Notes under the pieces: generated by a model
Told to the model about the DNA's origin: nothing
Databases searched by the model: none
Seen by the model: the letters and a program-made list of their open reading frames with translations, nothing else
NCBI GenBank assembly: GCA_035578155.1
Contig: JAPWDM010000061.1
Coordinates: 315,001-379,000, forward strand
Length of the DNA stretch: 64,000 nt
Origin: Brachynemurus nebulosus
Lineage: Eukaryota; Arthropoda; Insecta; Neuroptera; Myrmeleontidae
Reading direction: 5' to 3'
Part shown: positions 1 through 15,774 of the stretch, piece by piece
Numbering within the stretch: position 1 is the first letter of the stretch
How the letters are laid out: each line of letters opens with the position of its first letter
Translations under genes and position numbers: made by a program

Positions 1-865
1 AAAAAAAACAAAAAAAAAACAAAAAAAAAAACATTTTTAATCAGCCAGTAGGAAAGATATATGTATCTTTTTATTTTTATTATTTGTTACTAACAGCTAC
101 ATATTTAAACCATGATCTAGAAACTTTTATACAAAACAATTTCTTGAAGATAATATTACGATAATATTTCTTTATTTTATTTTATTAAATTAAAAATCAA
201 GTTTTGTAATTTTTAGACTTTTAATTTTTTTTTTTTTTGCTTATCAACTGTATTATTTTTGGAGAGAAACATTTTTCATAAAGTTGACCGTCGTTGGCAT
301 TGATGTATTTCATGTACGTCCAATAATTTCTCCCATTTTTTGAAGGGATTTTAATTAGTTAATCTGGCAACACTGTAAGCTGTATAAGGTATAAATCAGT
401 AGACAGAGGACACTTTATCAGTAGGTACAGCAAATATACTAAATATACTTACTTCCTTGGCCATCATGACATGCAAGCGCGATAATTTGGAAATTATAAT
501 AGCGAGACTGGCGGGACTAAAAATGTAAAAAAATTGTAGATGTTGAAAATCGGGACAATTAGCGTCCCACCACTACTGTTCTCGGGACGCGGGACACATA
601 GGCCAAAAATCGGGACAGTTGGAAACCCTGACAGTGAACCTAGTACTAAGTAACCCGTGTTTACGGTATGTCATATCTTTCTTTTTCTTAAAAAAAAATG
701 TTAAATAATTATAAAATATATAAAATGTTATTATAAATGTTAATATGTATGTATGTTATTATAAATGTTTATAATTATTATAAATGTTAAATAATTATTT
801 ATAAATATAAATAAAATTTTAAATCTACCCGATGCAGAATGGTACACCTAGATATGTGTACGTTT
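1..865. other. AT-rich DNA without a recognisable gene
   Basis: I see no coding region here. The first bases are an A-rich run with scattered C. Between about 540 and 640 the phrase 'cgggaca' recurs, and the stretch closes with 'ggaaaccctg', which resembles the end of a hAT-type element. No matching opposite end or target duplication was found, so no element is called. Confidence 0.5.
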
Positions 866-869
866 TAAC

Positions 870-2235
870 TTTCTAAATTTCCACATTATTTAGTGTGAAT
901 TTCCCATGATGTTTTAATTTTGGTGACTTATGAAAAATTACTATTTTCGATTTACTTATAAGTACTGTTAAGTGATTTTTTATGAAATATTCTGAGAGGA
1001 CCTCAAGTATCTCTTGTACATCATTAAAATATGTTCCAAACATGATTAGATCGTCGGCATAAAATACTGCCAGAATATCTTTCTTTCCATCAATATTACT
1101 ACCCCCCCCCCAATTCCTTTGATCTCATGAAATCATCTAAATCCGCTACAAAAATTGTAAACAGTAATGGGGACAGAGGATCACCTTGCAATACGCCTTC
1201 GTTCACCTTTATCCAATTTGTTAGATCTTCTAGTTCCATTTTACTGTTTTTATAAATTTTCTGTAAAATTCTAATTATTTTTCCCTTTATACCGAAATTG
1301 TATAGTTTATTCCACAGTACTGACCGATCAAGAGAGTCGAAAGCAGCTTTAAAATCAATGAAAATCCCGTACAGATGGTACCTTTAATTCTAAAATAATC
1401 GCTGAAAGTGAAAAGATATTATCAACTGTGCTCCTACCAGCTCTAAAATATGATTAATTCTCAGGAAAGTTCGTCGTATAATTAGTTAAATTTAGAATTT
1501 TTTTGTAGTTTATTTGGATAAACACGTTCGTTAGCATATTTATGCAATACCACGGTAACATGCGAGATCTTCTTTGTCACCCTTTTTGAAAAGTAATATC
1601 ATACCTATTTCCGACCATTTTTTCGGGGGGTTTTCTGTGTCTAGTATAGTATTGTACATATTAAGGATGTAATGTTCCCAACTGACTGGAACATTTCTTA
1701 GAAATTCGTTAATCAACCCATCAGTTCCTGGAGATTTACAATTTTTTTTATAGAGACTTAATTGTAATTCTTTTTGAGTAATACTTGTGTCGAAAAAGGG
1801 ATGTTTACCATCAAAATAATTCAGATTATACTGCGGTAAAGCGAGTTTGTAGATTTCATTATACTATTCTCCTATTATATTTGGTTCAAGATATATTTTG
1901 TTTCTTTTTTTGGACCTAAATCTATCTACAGCAGGACAGAAGTCCTTCGAATTTTTGACGTTGGATAACTTATCTAAAATCTCCTTCCGATAAATAATTC
2001 ATTTTACATTCTAAAATTGCTTTCTTATACTTTTCATTTTAAAAAATTGTTCATTCCATTCCATTTACGGAAGTAAAATGCTTTCTTTTACATCTTCCAT
2101 GTCATGAGCGAACGTTTCTTTTCAAAAATAGACATGTTTTGTTGAACCAAGGCTTTCTTTTACTATAAAATCTTTGTCCACTGTAATGCTGCATAGTTGA
2201 ACTTTGTGCAGCTTCTTCTATTGCTAATTTTAAAA
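870..2235 (-). pseudogene. LINE (non-LTR) reverse transcriptase, broken
   Basis: Reading the minus strand from 2235 to 870 gives the ordered motifs of a non-LTR reverse transcriptase in more than one frame. They run: a linker ending in KKAWFNKT-like residues; SPGTDGL (about 1740); LLFKKGD (about 1590); FRAGRSTVDNIFSL (about 1440); a motif A relic DFKAAFDSLDR (about 1345); GVLQGDPLSPLLF (about 1190); and the catalytic FYADDLIMFG (about 1060). The two aspartates of YADD are intact, but frameshifts occur, including one near a C-run at 1101-1110 and one near 1380. The endonuclease domain and the C-terminus are missing. The tail (KNHLTV..SKSKIVIF..SPK) resembles the LINE fragment at 17480-17913, so both probably belong to one family. 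It would have copied its own RNA at a nicked target. The LINE clade is not resolved. Confidence 0.85.
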
Positions 2236-2451
2236 TTAAAAATTATTAAGGCGAATTAAAGTTAATTCAAGCTAGCAATTTCATGTAAAATGACAAAAAA
2301 CTTGTTCTCAATCACAGTCAATTAGATCAGAATAAAAATTTTGAAGCGATAAAATCTCAAGAACTTTTTTTTTGCTAGCGAAAATATTTACAAAATTTCT
2401 GTTGTTACTAATTTTTTTTAATTAATGTGGATTTTCGATCACGGTTAACTA

Positions 2452-3998
2452 CACGGAAAAAAAGAATTATTTCAATCAAATAAATTTTATCCAAACCAAA
2501 TAAAATTCTTGTTTGTATACCGTCAAATAAGTTTCATATTTCCATGAATTAAATTTTTCGTTTGAGATTTAAATAAATTTTTAATTTGCACCAAATAAAA
2601 ATGTTATTTACGTGAACTTGAACGTTGTTCTGATGGAACTTCCTACTTTATTTCAGTAGAAACAAAATATATTGTATTGCAAATAATAATTTTATTTGTA
2701 TTAAACACTTTATTATTTAGGGCACTCAGTTTTCTTATTTAAATCAAATAATTTTTCACTCTGTTGAATTTTATTTCTATTTGAATTGAGTTTTATTTTT
2801 ATTTACCTGAAAAATAAATATATATTGGATATAATAAACGAAAATCAATTTATCAGCACACTGATTATTATTTATTGTTAATACGTAATCCATATTATTA
2901 TTATTATTATTATTATTAATATTAATTATTACAATTAAATAATAAAACATACAAGTTCAAAATGTAGTATAATTTATGCATTTTCCAGTACATAAATAGC
3001 AAACTATCATACATTCAAACAGGTAACGTAAACAACCATATAAAAAAATTTCAAAAATAAATTTTAAACAATGAAATTCTTTAAATTTACAAATACTTTA
3101 ATAAAACTTTGGTTGTTTGTTTTTTTAATACTTTTTGAATCACATATTTTTAGTATTACATAAATAAACGCTAAATTAACGTTAACTTATCAGTATCACT
3201 TATCACTTATCAGTATCACATAACACAAGGACACAACCCAATTAACACAAACACAAACATAAATATCCAAGGCCTTCAAACATGTCATTTGTTGCGGCAG
3301 TGCTATTTTCAATGTTGTATATTGTCTGAAAAAAAGCAATACAATTTATTATGGACAATATGGGCGCTTACAATTAGTATATCTACTGTTTATTAAAATA
3401 ATTAATGTGTTACTTAAACTTACCAACAAATATAGGTTATTTTCTTCAAACATCAGCTTTTAGAATCTCTTTCAGTTTTTTTTTATCCGTCGTATCAACA
3501 ATTATTACATAATATATTAAAACAAAAGCTAAATACGTCTAAAACAATGTATACAATGTAGGTATACATAGTGAAATTTAATTTCGAATTAAAAGTTTTC
3601 AACCAAGATCCAAGATCCAAGTCGTATAACTAGGCCTACGTATAACATTGCTTGGCTTGGCTTGGCTTCTACACGTGACCACATTTCCGCGCATGCGTAG
3701 TAATTATTTTGTTTTTGTCGTAACTGTTTTGTTTGAATCAAACAAACTAATTGTTTGAGCCAAATAAACTTTGGTGTGCATGAAGCTAAATATGATACAC
3801 AGAAATAAAATATAAACAAATAAACAATATATAAAACTGAAATAATGTGTTTGTTTGAAATTTATCAAAAAACACAAACAAAATAATTGATTCCTGGAAA
3901 TAAGAGAAATATTTTAGTGATCAAAATTTTATTTGGACGAAATAATATTTCCCAAACACGCAGTTTCGTTTCACTGAACTAAACTCTTTTTTTCCGTG
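2452..3998. mobile_element. TA-flanked non-autonomous DNA element, 1.5 kb
   Basis: The ends are an inverted repeat: CACGGAAAAAAAGA at the left and its complement at the right, each next to a TA dinucleotide (2450-2451 and 3999-4000). A TA target site is typical of Tc1/mariner-type insertion. The interior carries many scattered caaataaa/tttatttg words and an ATT/TTA microsatellite near 2900, but no transposase. The small open frame at 3589-3819 has no recognisable domain. The superfamily assignment is inferred only from the TA site and short inverted ends. Confidence 0.6.
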
Positions 3999-4000
3999 TA

Positions 4001-4650
4001 CAGGGAGACCATTAGCACCAGTAAAATGCGGAGACCTATCGGAATAAACAGTAAAGAATAAATGCAACAACTAGAAAATTATTCAATTATATTAATAATT
4101 CTAACGAATTGTGTATGTAGATTTGAATAATTAATCAATACGGGGCACTTATATTCAATTTATTTATATAGGTTACATGAACTGTTATTTACTAGCAAAC
4201 GAACCTTTTTTAAAATAATACTAATATTTTATAATTTGTAGCTACATAGTCATGTAAGTATCACTGGTATCTAGTGATAACAAGAAACATTCTAAGAATA
4301 AAAAAACAGAAAAATTCATTAAAAATTCAGAGTAAAAACATAGGAAAAATAATAAATGTTACTCTTTGGGAATAAAATATACAAAAAATAATATGTAATA
4401 TTCTTCATATATACAAAATTACTTTGCACTATGTATATTAGAGCTATCTATTTAAATATTTAAGCTATTTAATCCAAAGTATTGCTTACATAACTTATTG
4501 TTTTAAATTCTTACTCCGTAAATTTTATTTTTACGAAAAATAATTTCAAGTAACTGTATACGTTTAAAAAGATTTGTGACTACAATATTAGTGTTTATAC
4601 ATAAACGTACCAGGGTTAAAATGGCTTCTTCGTCGTTGTTATTCATATAA
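4001..4650. other. AT-rich spacer, nothing recognised
   Basis: No open frame of note and no repeat structure that I could pair with another part of the window. It separates two DNA elements. Confidence 0.5.
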
Positions 4651-5569
4651 AGCTGGATCTACATATAAGGAACGAACGCGAACGAATGCGAACAAACGCA
4701 AACAAACATAAATGAGCGTAAACGAACATGAACAAACAAAAACAAACACAAACGAACGCGAATGAACAATTAACGTCAATTCATTGATGTTCGTTTATGT
4801 CCCAGTTACACAATAATTTTTTAAATAAGTTTAATAAATTTTGAAATGGAAAGTTATCGCAGTAAGAGTTTTATGGTCTGTTAATAATATCCCCCAAATT
4901 ATGACGCCAATTTTATCATGCGGTCTTTAAAAACCAACAACTCAAAAATATGTTGGTAAATGGTTTTGTTTTATAAAGGCAAAACTCGTTATATGCGTCT
5001 AATTTACTAACTGATTTAAATTGCGAAAATTTCTAATATTTTGGAAATTTTACAAAATCGCCACTATCAGATTTCGAAAAGTTAACTAAAATAGCTGGAC
5101 CAAAAATATCTAAAACAATATATACTTATTATCGGAAGCAATTCCTGTTAAAGAAAGACTTCAGTGTTATTACACATTGCGACTTCTGTTAATCAAATTA
5201 TCCCTCCAAAGATTCCCACACGTCATTTCTTTTCCTGGTAATTTTGTAAAAATTATCTAAAGCAATCCAAAACATCGGAATAAAATTTCAAATCTTATCA
5301 ATTTCAAATTGTTAACTGAATTTATTTTAAACTGTCATCTTAATTTATTGTTAGAATAATTTTTAATCGTCTACATCTAACAAACACTAATTTTTTTCTT
5401 TGATGTACCGACAACAAATGGAAAACCTTTGTGAGTGTCCGAAACTGTTCGTTCGTGTTTGTTCGTTTTCGTGACTACGTCCACATTTGTTCGTTTATGT
5501 TTGTTTGCTACCATTCATTTACGTTTGTTCGCATTCGTTCGCGTTCGTTCGTTATATGTAGAACCGGCT
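4651..5569. mobile_element. PIF/Harbinger-like MITE with GAACGAAC-type arms
   Basis: The left end begins AGCTGGATCTACATATAA and the right end, read on the other strand, begins AGCCGGTTCTACATATAA. Both ends are bounded by TAA (4648-4650 and 5570-5572), the 3-bp TWA target duplication known for PIF/Harbinger elements. Just inside, each arm becomes a simple-sequence-like run of gaacgaacgcgaac and gaacaaac words (4671-4770 and 5445-5550, inverted). No transposase is present, so it would depend on one supplied elsewhere. The pairing of the ends is clear; the superfamily is inferred from target duplication length. Confidence 0.7.
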
Positions 5570-5630
5570 TAATAAGACACGAATTCGCTACAAAATGAGT
5601 TCGTATAACACAATCGTTTGTAGAGTAGCT

Positions 5631-6367
<737 letters not shown>

Positions 6368-6786
6368 GAGTAGCTGAAACACTACAAATACATGAAGCCC
6401 TTATAGTGCTTTGGTTTGCTTCCAGAACACTCTAAAGTAGCCATATTGATATTTAATTGTATATTTCCACACTTTCAGACCTCTGTGAATCTCATATTGA
6501 TGTACTATAAAGCGTACTTCATTTTCCGGCTCTTTTGGGACTCAAGGTTCGTATTTAGGCAATTCTTTGTGATCCCAGACCTCGGGAAAACAATTTTGAT
6601 AGCCTGTAAAACCATGGCGTTGAATTCATAGCGTGTTTTTTCAGCTTCAATTTGCTTTTTTAAATTTTTCACCTAAAATAACATATCTTATATCCATCCA
6701 CTATTGTTTAGATTTCTGACGGAAGTTATAAATTTTCAAAATCGGTTGAGTAGTTTATTTTTGGCGTTTTGGGCTAATTGCTTCAA

Positions 6787-7932
6787 CGGCTATATAGAAT
6801 CTTGTTGGGTCTATAATAAAATTTTATGATTGAACCCAAATCACAGCAGGAGAGATCTTTTACTTTTTGCAAAACGAAAAAAGGTCCTCTGAAAATCAAT
6901 AAATGTGTAGTATACCAATGTACCTATTATTTTTATATGTGTACCAGGTGTTACAAATTATTCATCCAGTAAAAATTGAACTACTAAAATGAATATATTT
7001 GTAATAAATTTCATATACGTGACTTACTTACTTTAATTAATTATAATTGTGTAAATAATATTAAGAAAAACTGCTAAAATCAAATTAATGCATTGTTGCT
7101 AATAATTTGGCAAGATAATTATGTATTTTTTTTTGTTCAAAACAGTAATATTATTATCTTTTGAATTGAATGAGTACCTATTTTTGAATTCTTATTGTAA
7201 GTTGAAGTTTTTCCAAATATACCTAATAAATAATTTGCTGTAAATTATCAAACAATTATATTATAAATTAAATAAATAAACGAGCCACTAACTACATTAA
7301 TTTGATGCATAGAGCTATATTTACATGTGTATCATATTTATGTGGTTGGTGGTATGGAGTATATTATTCTACATTTCGACTTTCCACATTCTGAGTTAAG
7401 AATAATAAATTTAAAATAAGATCCTTAGATGAAATTTAAAATACGATCCTTAGAGTAAATTAACATATTACTTATTTAATTTATAATATAATTGTGTGAT
7501 AATTTACAGCAAATTATTTATTAGGTATATTTCGGAAAACCTCAACTAAGAATTCAAAAATAGGTACTAATTCAATTTCCCTTTTAACAAATAAAATACA
7601 TAATTATCTTGCCAAATTATTAGCAATAATTCATTAATTTGATTTTAGCAGTTTTTCTTAATATTATTTATACAATTATAATTAATTAAAGAAATTTAAT
7701 CACGTATATGAAATTTATTACAAATATATTCATTTTAGTAGTTCAATTTTTACTGGATGAATAATTTGTAACACCTGGTATACATATAAAAATAATACAT
7801 TAGTATACTACACATCTATTGATTTTCAGAGGACCTTCTTTTCATTTTGCAAAAAGTAAACGAACTCTCCTGCTGTGATTTGGGTTCAATCATAAAACTT
7901 TATCATAGACCCAACAAGATTCGCTATAGCCG
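6787..7932. repeat. Long inverted repeat (1.15-kb palindrome)
   Basis: The segment 6787-7264 is repeated in reverse complement at about 7474-7932. Matching landmarks are 'cttgttgggtctat', 'acccaaatcacagcag', 'ggtcctctgaaaatcaat', 'acacctggta' in the right arm, and 'taatttggcaagataatta'. The spacer is about 200 bp of AT-rich DNA. No open frame is present. It is probably a foldback or palindromic MITE. RNA crossing it would form a long hairpin. Confidence 0.85.
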
Positions 7933-8771
<839 letters not shown>

Positions 8772-9625
8772 CACTTTTTTTCAGATTTATAGAATAACTT
8801 CGTAGTAATGTTTGTTGCTATTGTAATATAGAAACTTTAAATTTATCTCATGCACTGTGCTTCATTCTTCTGTTACGACTCCACGATTTACAATACTTTC
8901 AGCTTCGCTATATGTACAACACTTTAATTGCTGTTTTTCGCTTCGTACAATTTTCCCAAAAGAAATAAGGAAAAAAAAAGATTGAACGAAAACAGGCGAA
9001 TAAATGAACGAAAGGGATTTTATGTAACATTGAAACGGGTTTATTCAAAAGACGGTCGTAGAAATTAATAGATAAATTGGTATAACTTTATGGTTTCCTT
9101 TTTTTCACTCGTTTCTGACTTCGAACGTAATGAAAATAATTCCGCAATGGGTGAATATGTAGGTATTGTATAGCATTTCAAACATTTTAAAATCGCTTTT
9201 TTTTAAATGGTACGGTATTTGTTTCATTTAAATCGATATTTTTATCTAAAAGAGGATAGTCAAGGTTTTCTTAAATCTTGCTTTCATTTTAAAGTTTTCT
9301 AATATCATTGCTTTTGAGAGATACTGTCAAGGATTAAATTTAAAAAGTAACAAACACACTTCATTCCGTAAAATTCTCTACACACCGTGCACAACGGGTC
9401 ATCCATACGTTACGTACGCAAGCAGAGAGAGGAGAGTAGTGCTACTTTTACATTGGACAAATTCATACAGCAGGGGTAAGATGAACTGCATGGATATGTT
9501 CAAAAAAGTTGGCGAAAGAGTACCTTTTCGACACATATAAAGTTTCAGTTGAAAATAAACTTTTTGAATAAAATGCACGGTTGCACTTGTTTTCTATATT
9601 ATAAAGTTGTAATTGCAATGAAAAA
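8772..9625. other. Spacer without recognised features
   Basis: No coding or repeat structure that I could support. It is slightly less AT-rich around 9360-9480. Confidence 0.5.
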
Positions 9626-11103
<1,478 letters not shown>

Positions 11104-11144
11104 ATGCAAATTCATATGTGATTTTTATCCCGCTTTCAAAAATA

Positions 11145-11335
11145 TTTTGGTATAGAACTGCTTTAATAATTTTGAAGTAGAATTGCTGTGTCCTTACTAC
11201 TTTTGGTATTACAACTGTTGTAATCTTATTATTTTTGGTACAGAACTGCTATAACCTTACTACTTTTAGCATAGAACAACTATCATCTTTCTACTTTTGG
11301 TATAGAACCGCTGTAACCTTAAGATTTTTGGTAGT
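11145..11335. repeat. Degenerate ~32-bp tandem repeat
   Basis: About six imperfect units with the core 'cttactacttttggtatagaac.gctgtaa'. The open frame that crosses it is a by-product of the repeat. Confidence 0.7.
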
Positions 11336-11953
11336 ATGGCGTCGCTACGTTTGGTATAAAAATTTAATGGATAAAATTATCGAAGAGGTAGATCGATCTC
11401 AACTAACAGTAGGTTCGAAGTAATATTTTATTATTTCCAATCTTGTAGATACAATAATAATAGTTTAATTACTTTAATTGATAAAATAAATACAGTTTTT
11501 AGAATAATAACAAAATTTGAATACAATTCAAATAAGTTACATATTTTTAAAAAAATATTGTAATACATATTTGTAAAATTGGGATTCTGGAGAAATTTTG
11601 ATTTCATTAAATAAGTCTGGTTTTTCAAAGGCCACATTTAAGTTTGATTTTACAAAATTAGTCAGCGGTATGAAGTCTTTAGAAGGGCGAGGCTTAGTGC
11701 AATCGCACCGTTTGCACCATCCTCAAGCCGGTCCTGATAAATATAGAAAAATGATGAATTTAGTTTTATTTATTTCAGAACAAATAAAGATGTATATAAT
11801 ATGATCTAGATAAGCATAAAACTGGTTATAACCGCAGATTACGTTCATGATTTTTATAACTGAAAGTCAGTGTTACCAACCACTTCGTGTAGCCGTTAGG
11901 ATAAGTGATACATCTGTCCTTGTAGTTTATTTCTCCCTAAATACCCTATAATT

Positions 11954-12080
11954 CAGGGGTCGGGACGCCGTATGTGGCTCGCTTCAAGTTTTTGTGCGGC
12001 CCACCAATCCATGTAATTTTTCAAACAATTTGCTCTTCTTATGCAGAGTTCAACATACTCTGTACTTTTTTGTTTCCGAT
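11954..12080. mobile_element. hAT-like left end, truncated
   Basis: Begins CAGGGGTCGG and continues 'cgccgtatgtggctcgcttcaag'. The same sequence recurs at 17916-18060 with about 85% identity by eye. The similarity stops near 12080 in an ATT/TTA-rich microsatellite. No right end is visible nearby. Confidence 0.6.
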
Positions 12081-12504
12081 GTTATTATAATATAATAATA
12101 AAATAATAATAATAATAATTTATTGTTTTAATCTTGGTGATTGTAACAACAGAGTTCGATTGTATACTATTACAACAACAAAAATTAGCATCAACAAAAT
12201 ACATAGAATTTAAACAGACCAATAACAAAAGTTGTATAAAACTAATATATAAATAAATATTTTGCAAAACAATCAGTTATATACTCGTACTAAATTTTAG
12301 TGGACTAACTTAATAAAATATACAAACATTTTACACAATTTAGTTTTTTTTCTTTTATTTTTTTATTTTTATTTTTATTTTTTATTTTTTTTTTTAAATT
12401 TTTTATTTTTTTGTTAATGTATGTGTAGGGTAGAATATTATTGTATTATGCATGTATAGTATTAAATGTAATTGTACACAATTTTTTAATAAATAACAGA
12501 ATAA
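12081..12504. other. AT-rich microsatellite-bearing spacer
   Basis: Contains (ATA/TAT)n near 12090-12120 and T-runs with A interruptions near 12345-12410. No gene seen. Confidence 0.6.
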
Positions 12505-12900
12505 GGCTGTATACACAATCAATGAAATCAGGAATTAAGATTTAAGATATAAGATTTAAGATTTAAGAAATAAGATTTAAGATTTAAGGAGTATGCCATC
12601 TAGTGACGTTGAATGAAACTATTAACTTAACTGCTCATAAGTAAATGTATTTAGGTATTTTTGTACATCAGAATTCATGAAAAAGTAACGTTCGTGATGA
12701 CTATTTTGTCACTAAGTGAAAAAAATCACGAATTTTGACATAAAAAAATACCTACATATTTATATCTATAACCAGTTACGTTAAAGTTCCATTCAACGTC
12801 ACTAGATGGCATACTCCTTAAATCTTAAATCTTATTTCTTAAATCTTAAATCTTATTTCTTAAATCCTAATTCCTTATTTCATTGATTGTGTATACAGCC
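12505..12900. mobile_element. PIF/Harbinger-like MITE, 396 bp
   Basis: The ends are a near-perfect inverted repeat beginning GGCTGTATACACAATCAATG, bounded by TAA on both sides (12502-12504, 12901-12903). Next to the ends are tandem 'aagattt' words on the left and 'aaatctt' on the right, then 'gtatgccatctagtgacgtt' and its complement, so the arms are more than 130 bp long. It is non-coding. The 3-bp TAA duplication points to PIF/Harbinger mobilisation. Confidence 0.8.
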
Positions 12901-13079
12901 TAAACAATGTATGTATTTGTAAACGTAAGTAAATAAAAATTAAAAAATCAAATATGTAGTTAATTTTATATTCATCGCTGTATGTATTATTCAAAAATTC
13001 CAGAATAAATGCCGATTCTACAATTTAATTGTCACAGTACATTATCCTTAGTAACTGGAATTATAAATTAAGACAGAAA

Positions 13080-13640
13080 GATCTTAGACCAAAAAAAAAG
13101 CTATTACATAATTAGATATATCAGTCATTTGTTGTAAAGATTTGATATTAAATACATATAAAGTCCTTGTGTTAATTTTTTCCGAGATGTAAGAACTTAG
13201 ATATACCGTTCTGAAAGAAGAGTACAGTGGGCAGATTACGAACAAATGATATATATCATCCTTCTGTTGTATATTGCACAATGGACATAAATCTTTGTAA
13301 TTTAATATGTATTTTATATTTTTAATTTTTAATGAAAAACGGTAAACACTGGATGTTCTTATTTGCTTTATAATTCTTAGTTTGTAGATTGGACATCGCA
13401 AGCTTAGGTGGAAGTATTTTTCATTTGCGTTAACTAAAGTACTGTAAGTATTATTCTAGTGCGATCGCCTGAGAGATTCCAAATCATTTTGGTAATAAAT
13501 ATTTTGAAGTGCTTCTATAACACGAGAAATATCGAGCTTCGTTATTTGTTGCTTTTCCCATAATTGATGAATTCTTACTCTTGATGAATTGGAAGAGCGG
13601 TACACCATAAAATAATTATGGTCGGGATATTAATGAACAA
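13080..13640 (-). pseudogene. LINE C-terminal region with CCHC-type knuckle
   Basis: The minus strand encodes the tail of a LINE protein. It opens with NSSRVRIHQLWEKQQ (about 13600), then a stretch with one in-frame stop near 13458, then a 105-residue open piece containing CPLCN...D.YHLF..CP.YSSFR, the Cys/His knuckle with following helix common at the C-terminus of LINE ORF2 proteins. No catalytic domain lies here. In reading order it follows the LINE piece at 17913-17480, with the gypsy element between them, so the two are best read as one LINE interrupted by that insertion. Confidence 0.75.
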
Positions 13641-14351
13641 ATTTTTTTTCTTCCTTTTTTTTATGCGCAGTGGAATAGAAAAGATAAATATTGCCGAAGA
13701 GAAAAAAGTTTGCGTTTGGTAGATGCACGTGTAGGGGCAGCCTTAGTTATTTCACGTGTATGGGTCACCTTAATTATTTGTCAATTAAAATATCATATTT
13801 GATTACATAATTGAATTAGAAATAATTCAATAATGTAAATAAATAATCATTTTAATTTATAACCAAAAGATTGTCAAATCAAAACAAAAAAATTATTGAT
13901 TGTCAAACATTATAATGATCTCTTTAAGGGAATAAATAAATTAATGATGATAATATTTGTGGAATGTGACGGAAAATGATAAAGTGTGAAAAGAAAAAGG
14001 GTGGTTGTATACTTATCTTGTGTTTGATGTTCTTTGTTAAAAATCGTGATGTTTGTTTAAGGTTATTCGACAATTATTTGCCTTTCTTTATGGAAATTTA
14101 TCAGCGTCTTCAGATTTTAAAATTAGGAAAAAAAGAGCGCCTCTTTCCCAAGAAATTATGCCGATTTATAATTTAAATAATACAAAATTAAAGGTATAAA
14201 GAAAAATTTATTAAACAACCATGTGCTGTTACAACAATTAATTTAAAAATAAAAATGGTACATAGTTCGCCGTAGAAGAATTAACACCGTCTCTACAAAA
14301 AAGGGAAGATTCTTTTTACTTCGTATGGTATGTGTGTTCACCTCGTTTAGG
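13641..14351 (-). other. Probable 3' non-coding/LTR remnant of the gypsy element
   Basis: AT-rich non-coding DNA between the LINE fragment and the integrase end of the gypsy element. Its position suggests a 3' LTR or untranslated part, but no second LTR copy survives to prove it. The 66-codon open frame at 13976 shows no domain. Confidence 0.35.
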
Positions 14352-14423
14352 AGAGAATATTTGAATTTGACAATGTCATAATATTAATTTATAACAATTG
14401 ATTATTGTTATAGTATTTATCTC

Positions 14424-15627
14424 TCACGACGATAGTTTATGGGTGGCCAGTCCAAATGCGCTAGAAGGATGCTGTTGGCGATAGCCTCGATGACGGTTGT
14501 AGTTTCGAATATAAGATTTTATCTGATCGACGTGCGCCCTGTGGATGCAACCGGTGTTTAGATCCCTAAGTAACGTAGACACAGGAGTCGTAAATCGAAG
14601 GATTTGGTGAGGTTTGCTCCATCGTGGCAGAAATTTTTTTCTGATAACGCCTGGTGTTGAAATGCGTATAATTTCTTGTACAACGATATCACCGACGTGA
14701 AATTTGTGTGATGGAGGTCTATGTTTATTGAAATATTTAGATTTTCGTGGACTTGCATGACGGAGGTATGTTTCAAACATTTGACGTGTGGGCGATTTGT
14801 CGCCTCGTAGGACTCGTCTAATATCGTACAAATTATAGAAAGAGTTTAGCAATTCTCTTTTAAAGAAAACTGACGATGGTGTATGTTTAGTAGTGTCGTT
14901 CGCTGTTTTATTGTAGGCGTATACCATTGAAGAAATTAATTTGTCCCATTCACGATGTTTAGCGGCGTGTTCCATGATGGTCGTGGACAAATTTGTAATA
15001 ACGGTTCTCACATAACGCTCAGTAATATTTGAACTTGGGTGATACGGTGTGGTTGTGACGTGGTGGATTGCCCATCTCAGGTACATGGCTTGGAATTTAT
15101 GTGAGTAAAACGATCGTGAATTGTCCGATACTAAAATTGCTGGTGGACCGAATTGATAGAACAATTCTTTCAGCTTTTTGGACTGTCACCTCTGATGTTA
15201 ATCTAGACACAGGTATGGCTTGCAAAAATTTTGAGAACGTATCGACAATTATTAATTATTTGTTCCTTTTAGAGCTAGAAGCAATCGGTCCGCAGTGGTC
15301 TATGGCACTTTTGTACCACGGGAACTTGGGTACCATATTATACATAGGAGCGCCTGTTTTCTTGGATATTTGTTTACACCTTTGACAGATGTCGCACGAC
15401 ATTACATAATCACGCACTTCTTGAAAAAGATTTTGCCAAGTAAAACGTCGAGCTATGTTTCGGTAGGTCTTCATTGAACTAGGATGAGTTGATGAATTGT
15501 AAAAATAAAATATAAAAATCTTCCTGAGCGATGTGGGTACATATATTCTTTTATGCCTATACTTTCCAACCATTTTGCATAATACACCAGCGGAGCTTCT
15601 TTTAGGTATTTGATGATGCTGCTGCAC
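14424..15627 (-). pseudogene. gypsy integrase, broken
   Basis: Starting at 15627, the zinc-binding region reads ...THPSSMKT...CDICQRCK; one His of the HHCC site appears replaced by Tyr. The core follows with the first Asp in AIDHCGP (about 15275), a stop, then LIIVDTFSKF..AIP, a frameshift near 15165, the second Asp in VSDNSRSF and the catalytic Glu in SNITERYVRT. So D, D and E are all visible, though in different frames. The open 246-residue piece (14424-15164) continues through a C-terminal part with HVGDIVV..., as expected of a gypsy DNA-binding tail. It would insert the cDNA into the chromosome but is inactive as it stands. Confidence 0.85.
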
Positions 15628-15774
15628 TCTTCGTCGATGGTTTGATGATGCTTGATTGAAGGAAAGGCTTCTGGCATAGATGTTAGAAGGTTAAGTCTTG
15701 GAGGTGGCATCAACTCAAGAAGATCGTTTTTTGTTTCGATGTTTTTTGTTGTCACATCTTCGGAAAAATTTTCA

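Noticed and set aside
371..632. A hAT element between 'ctggcaacactg' and 'ggaaaccctgacag'
   Set aside because: The two ends do not form inverted repeats of each other and no target duplication was seen.
13976..14176. A 66-codon basic open frame
   Set aside because: No domain and no composition change; it lies in the putative gypsy 3' region.
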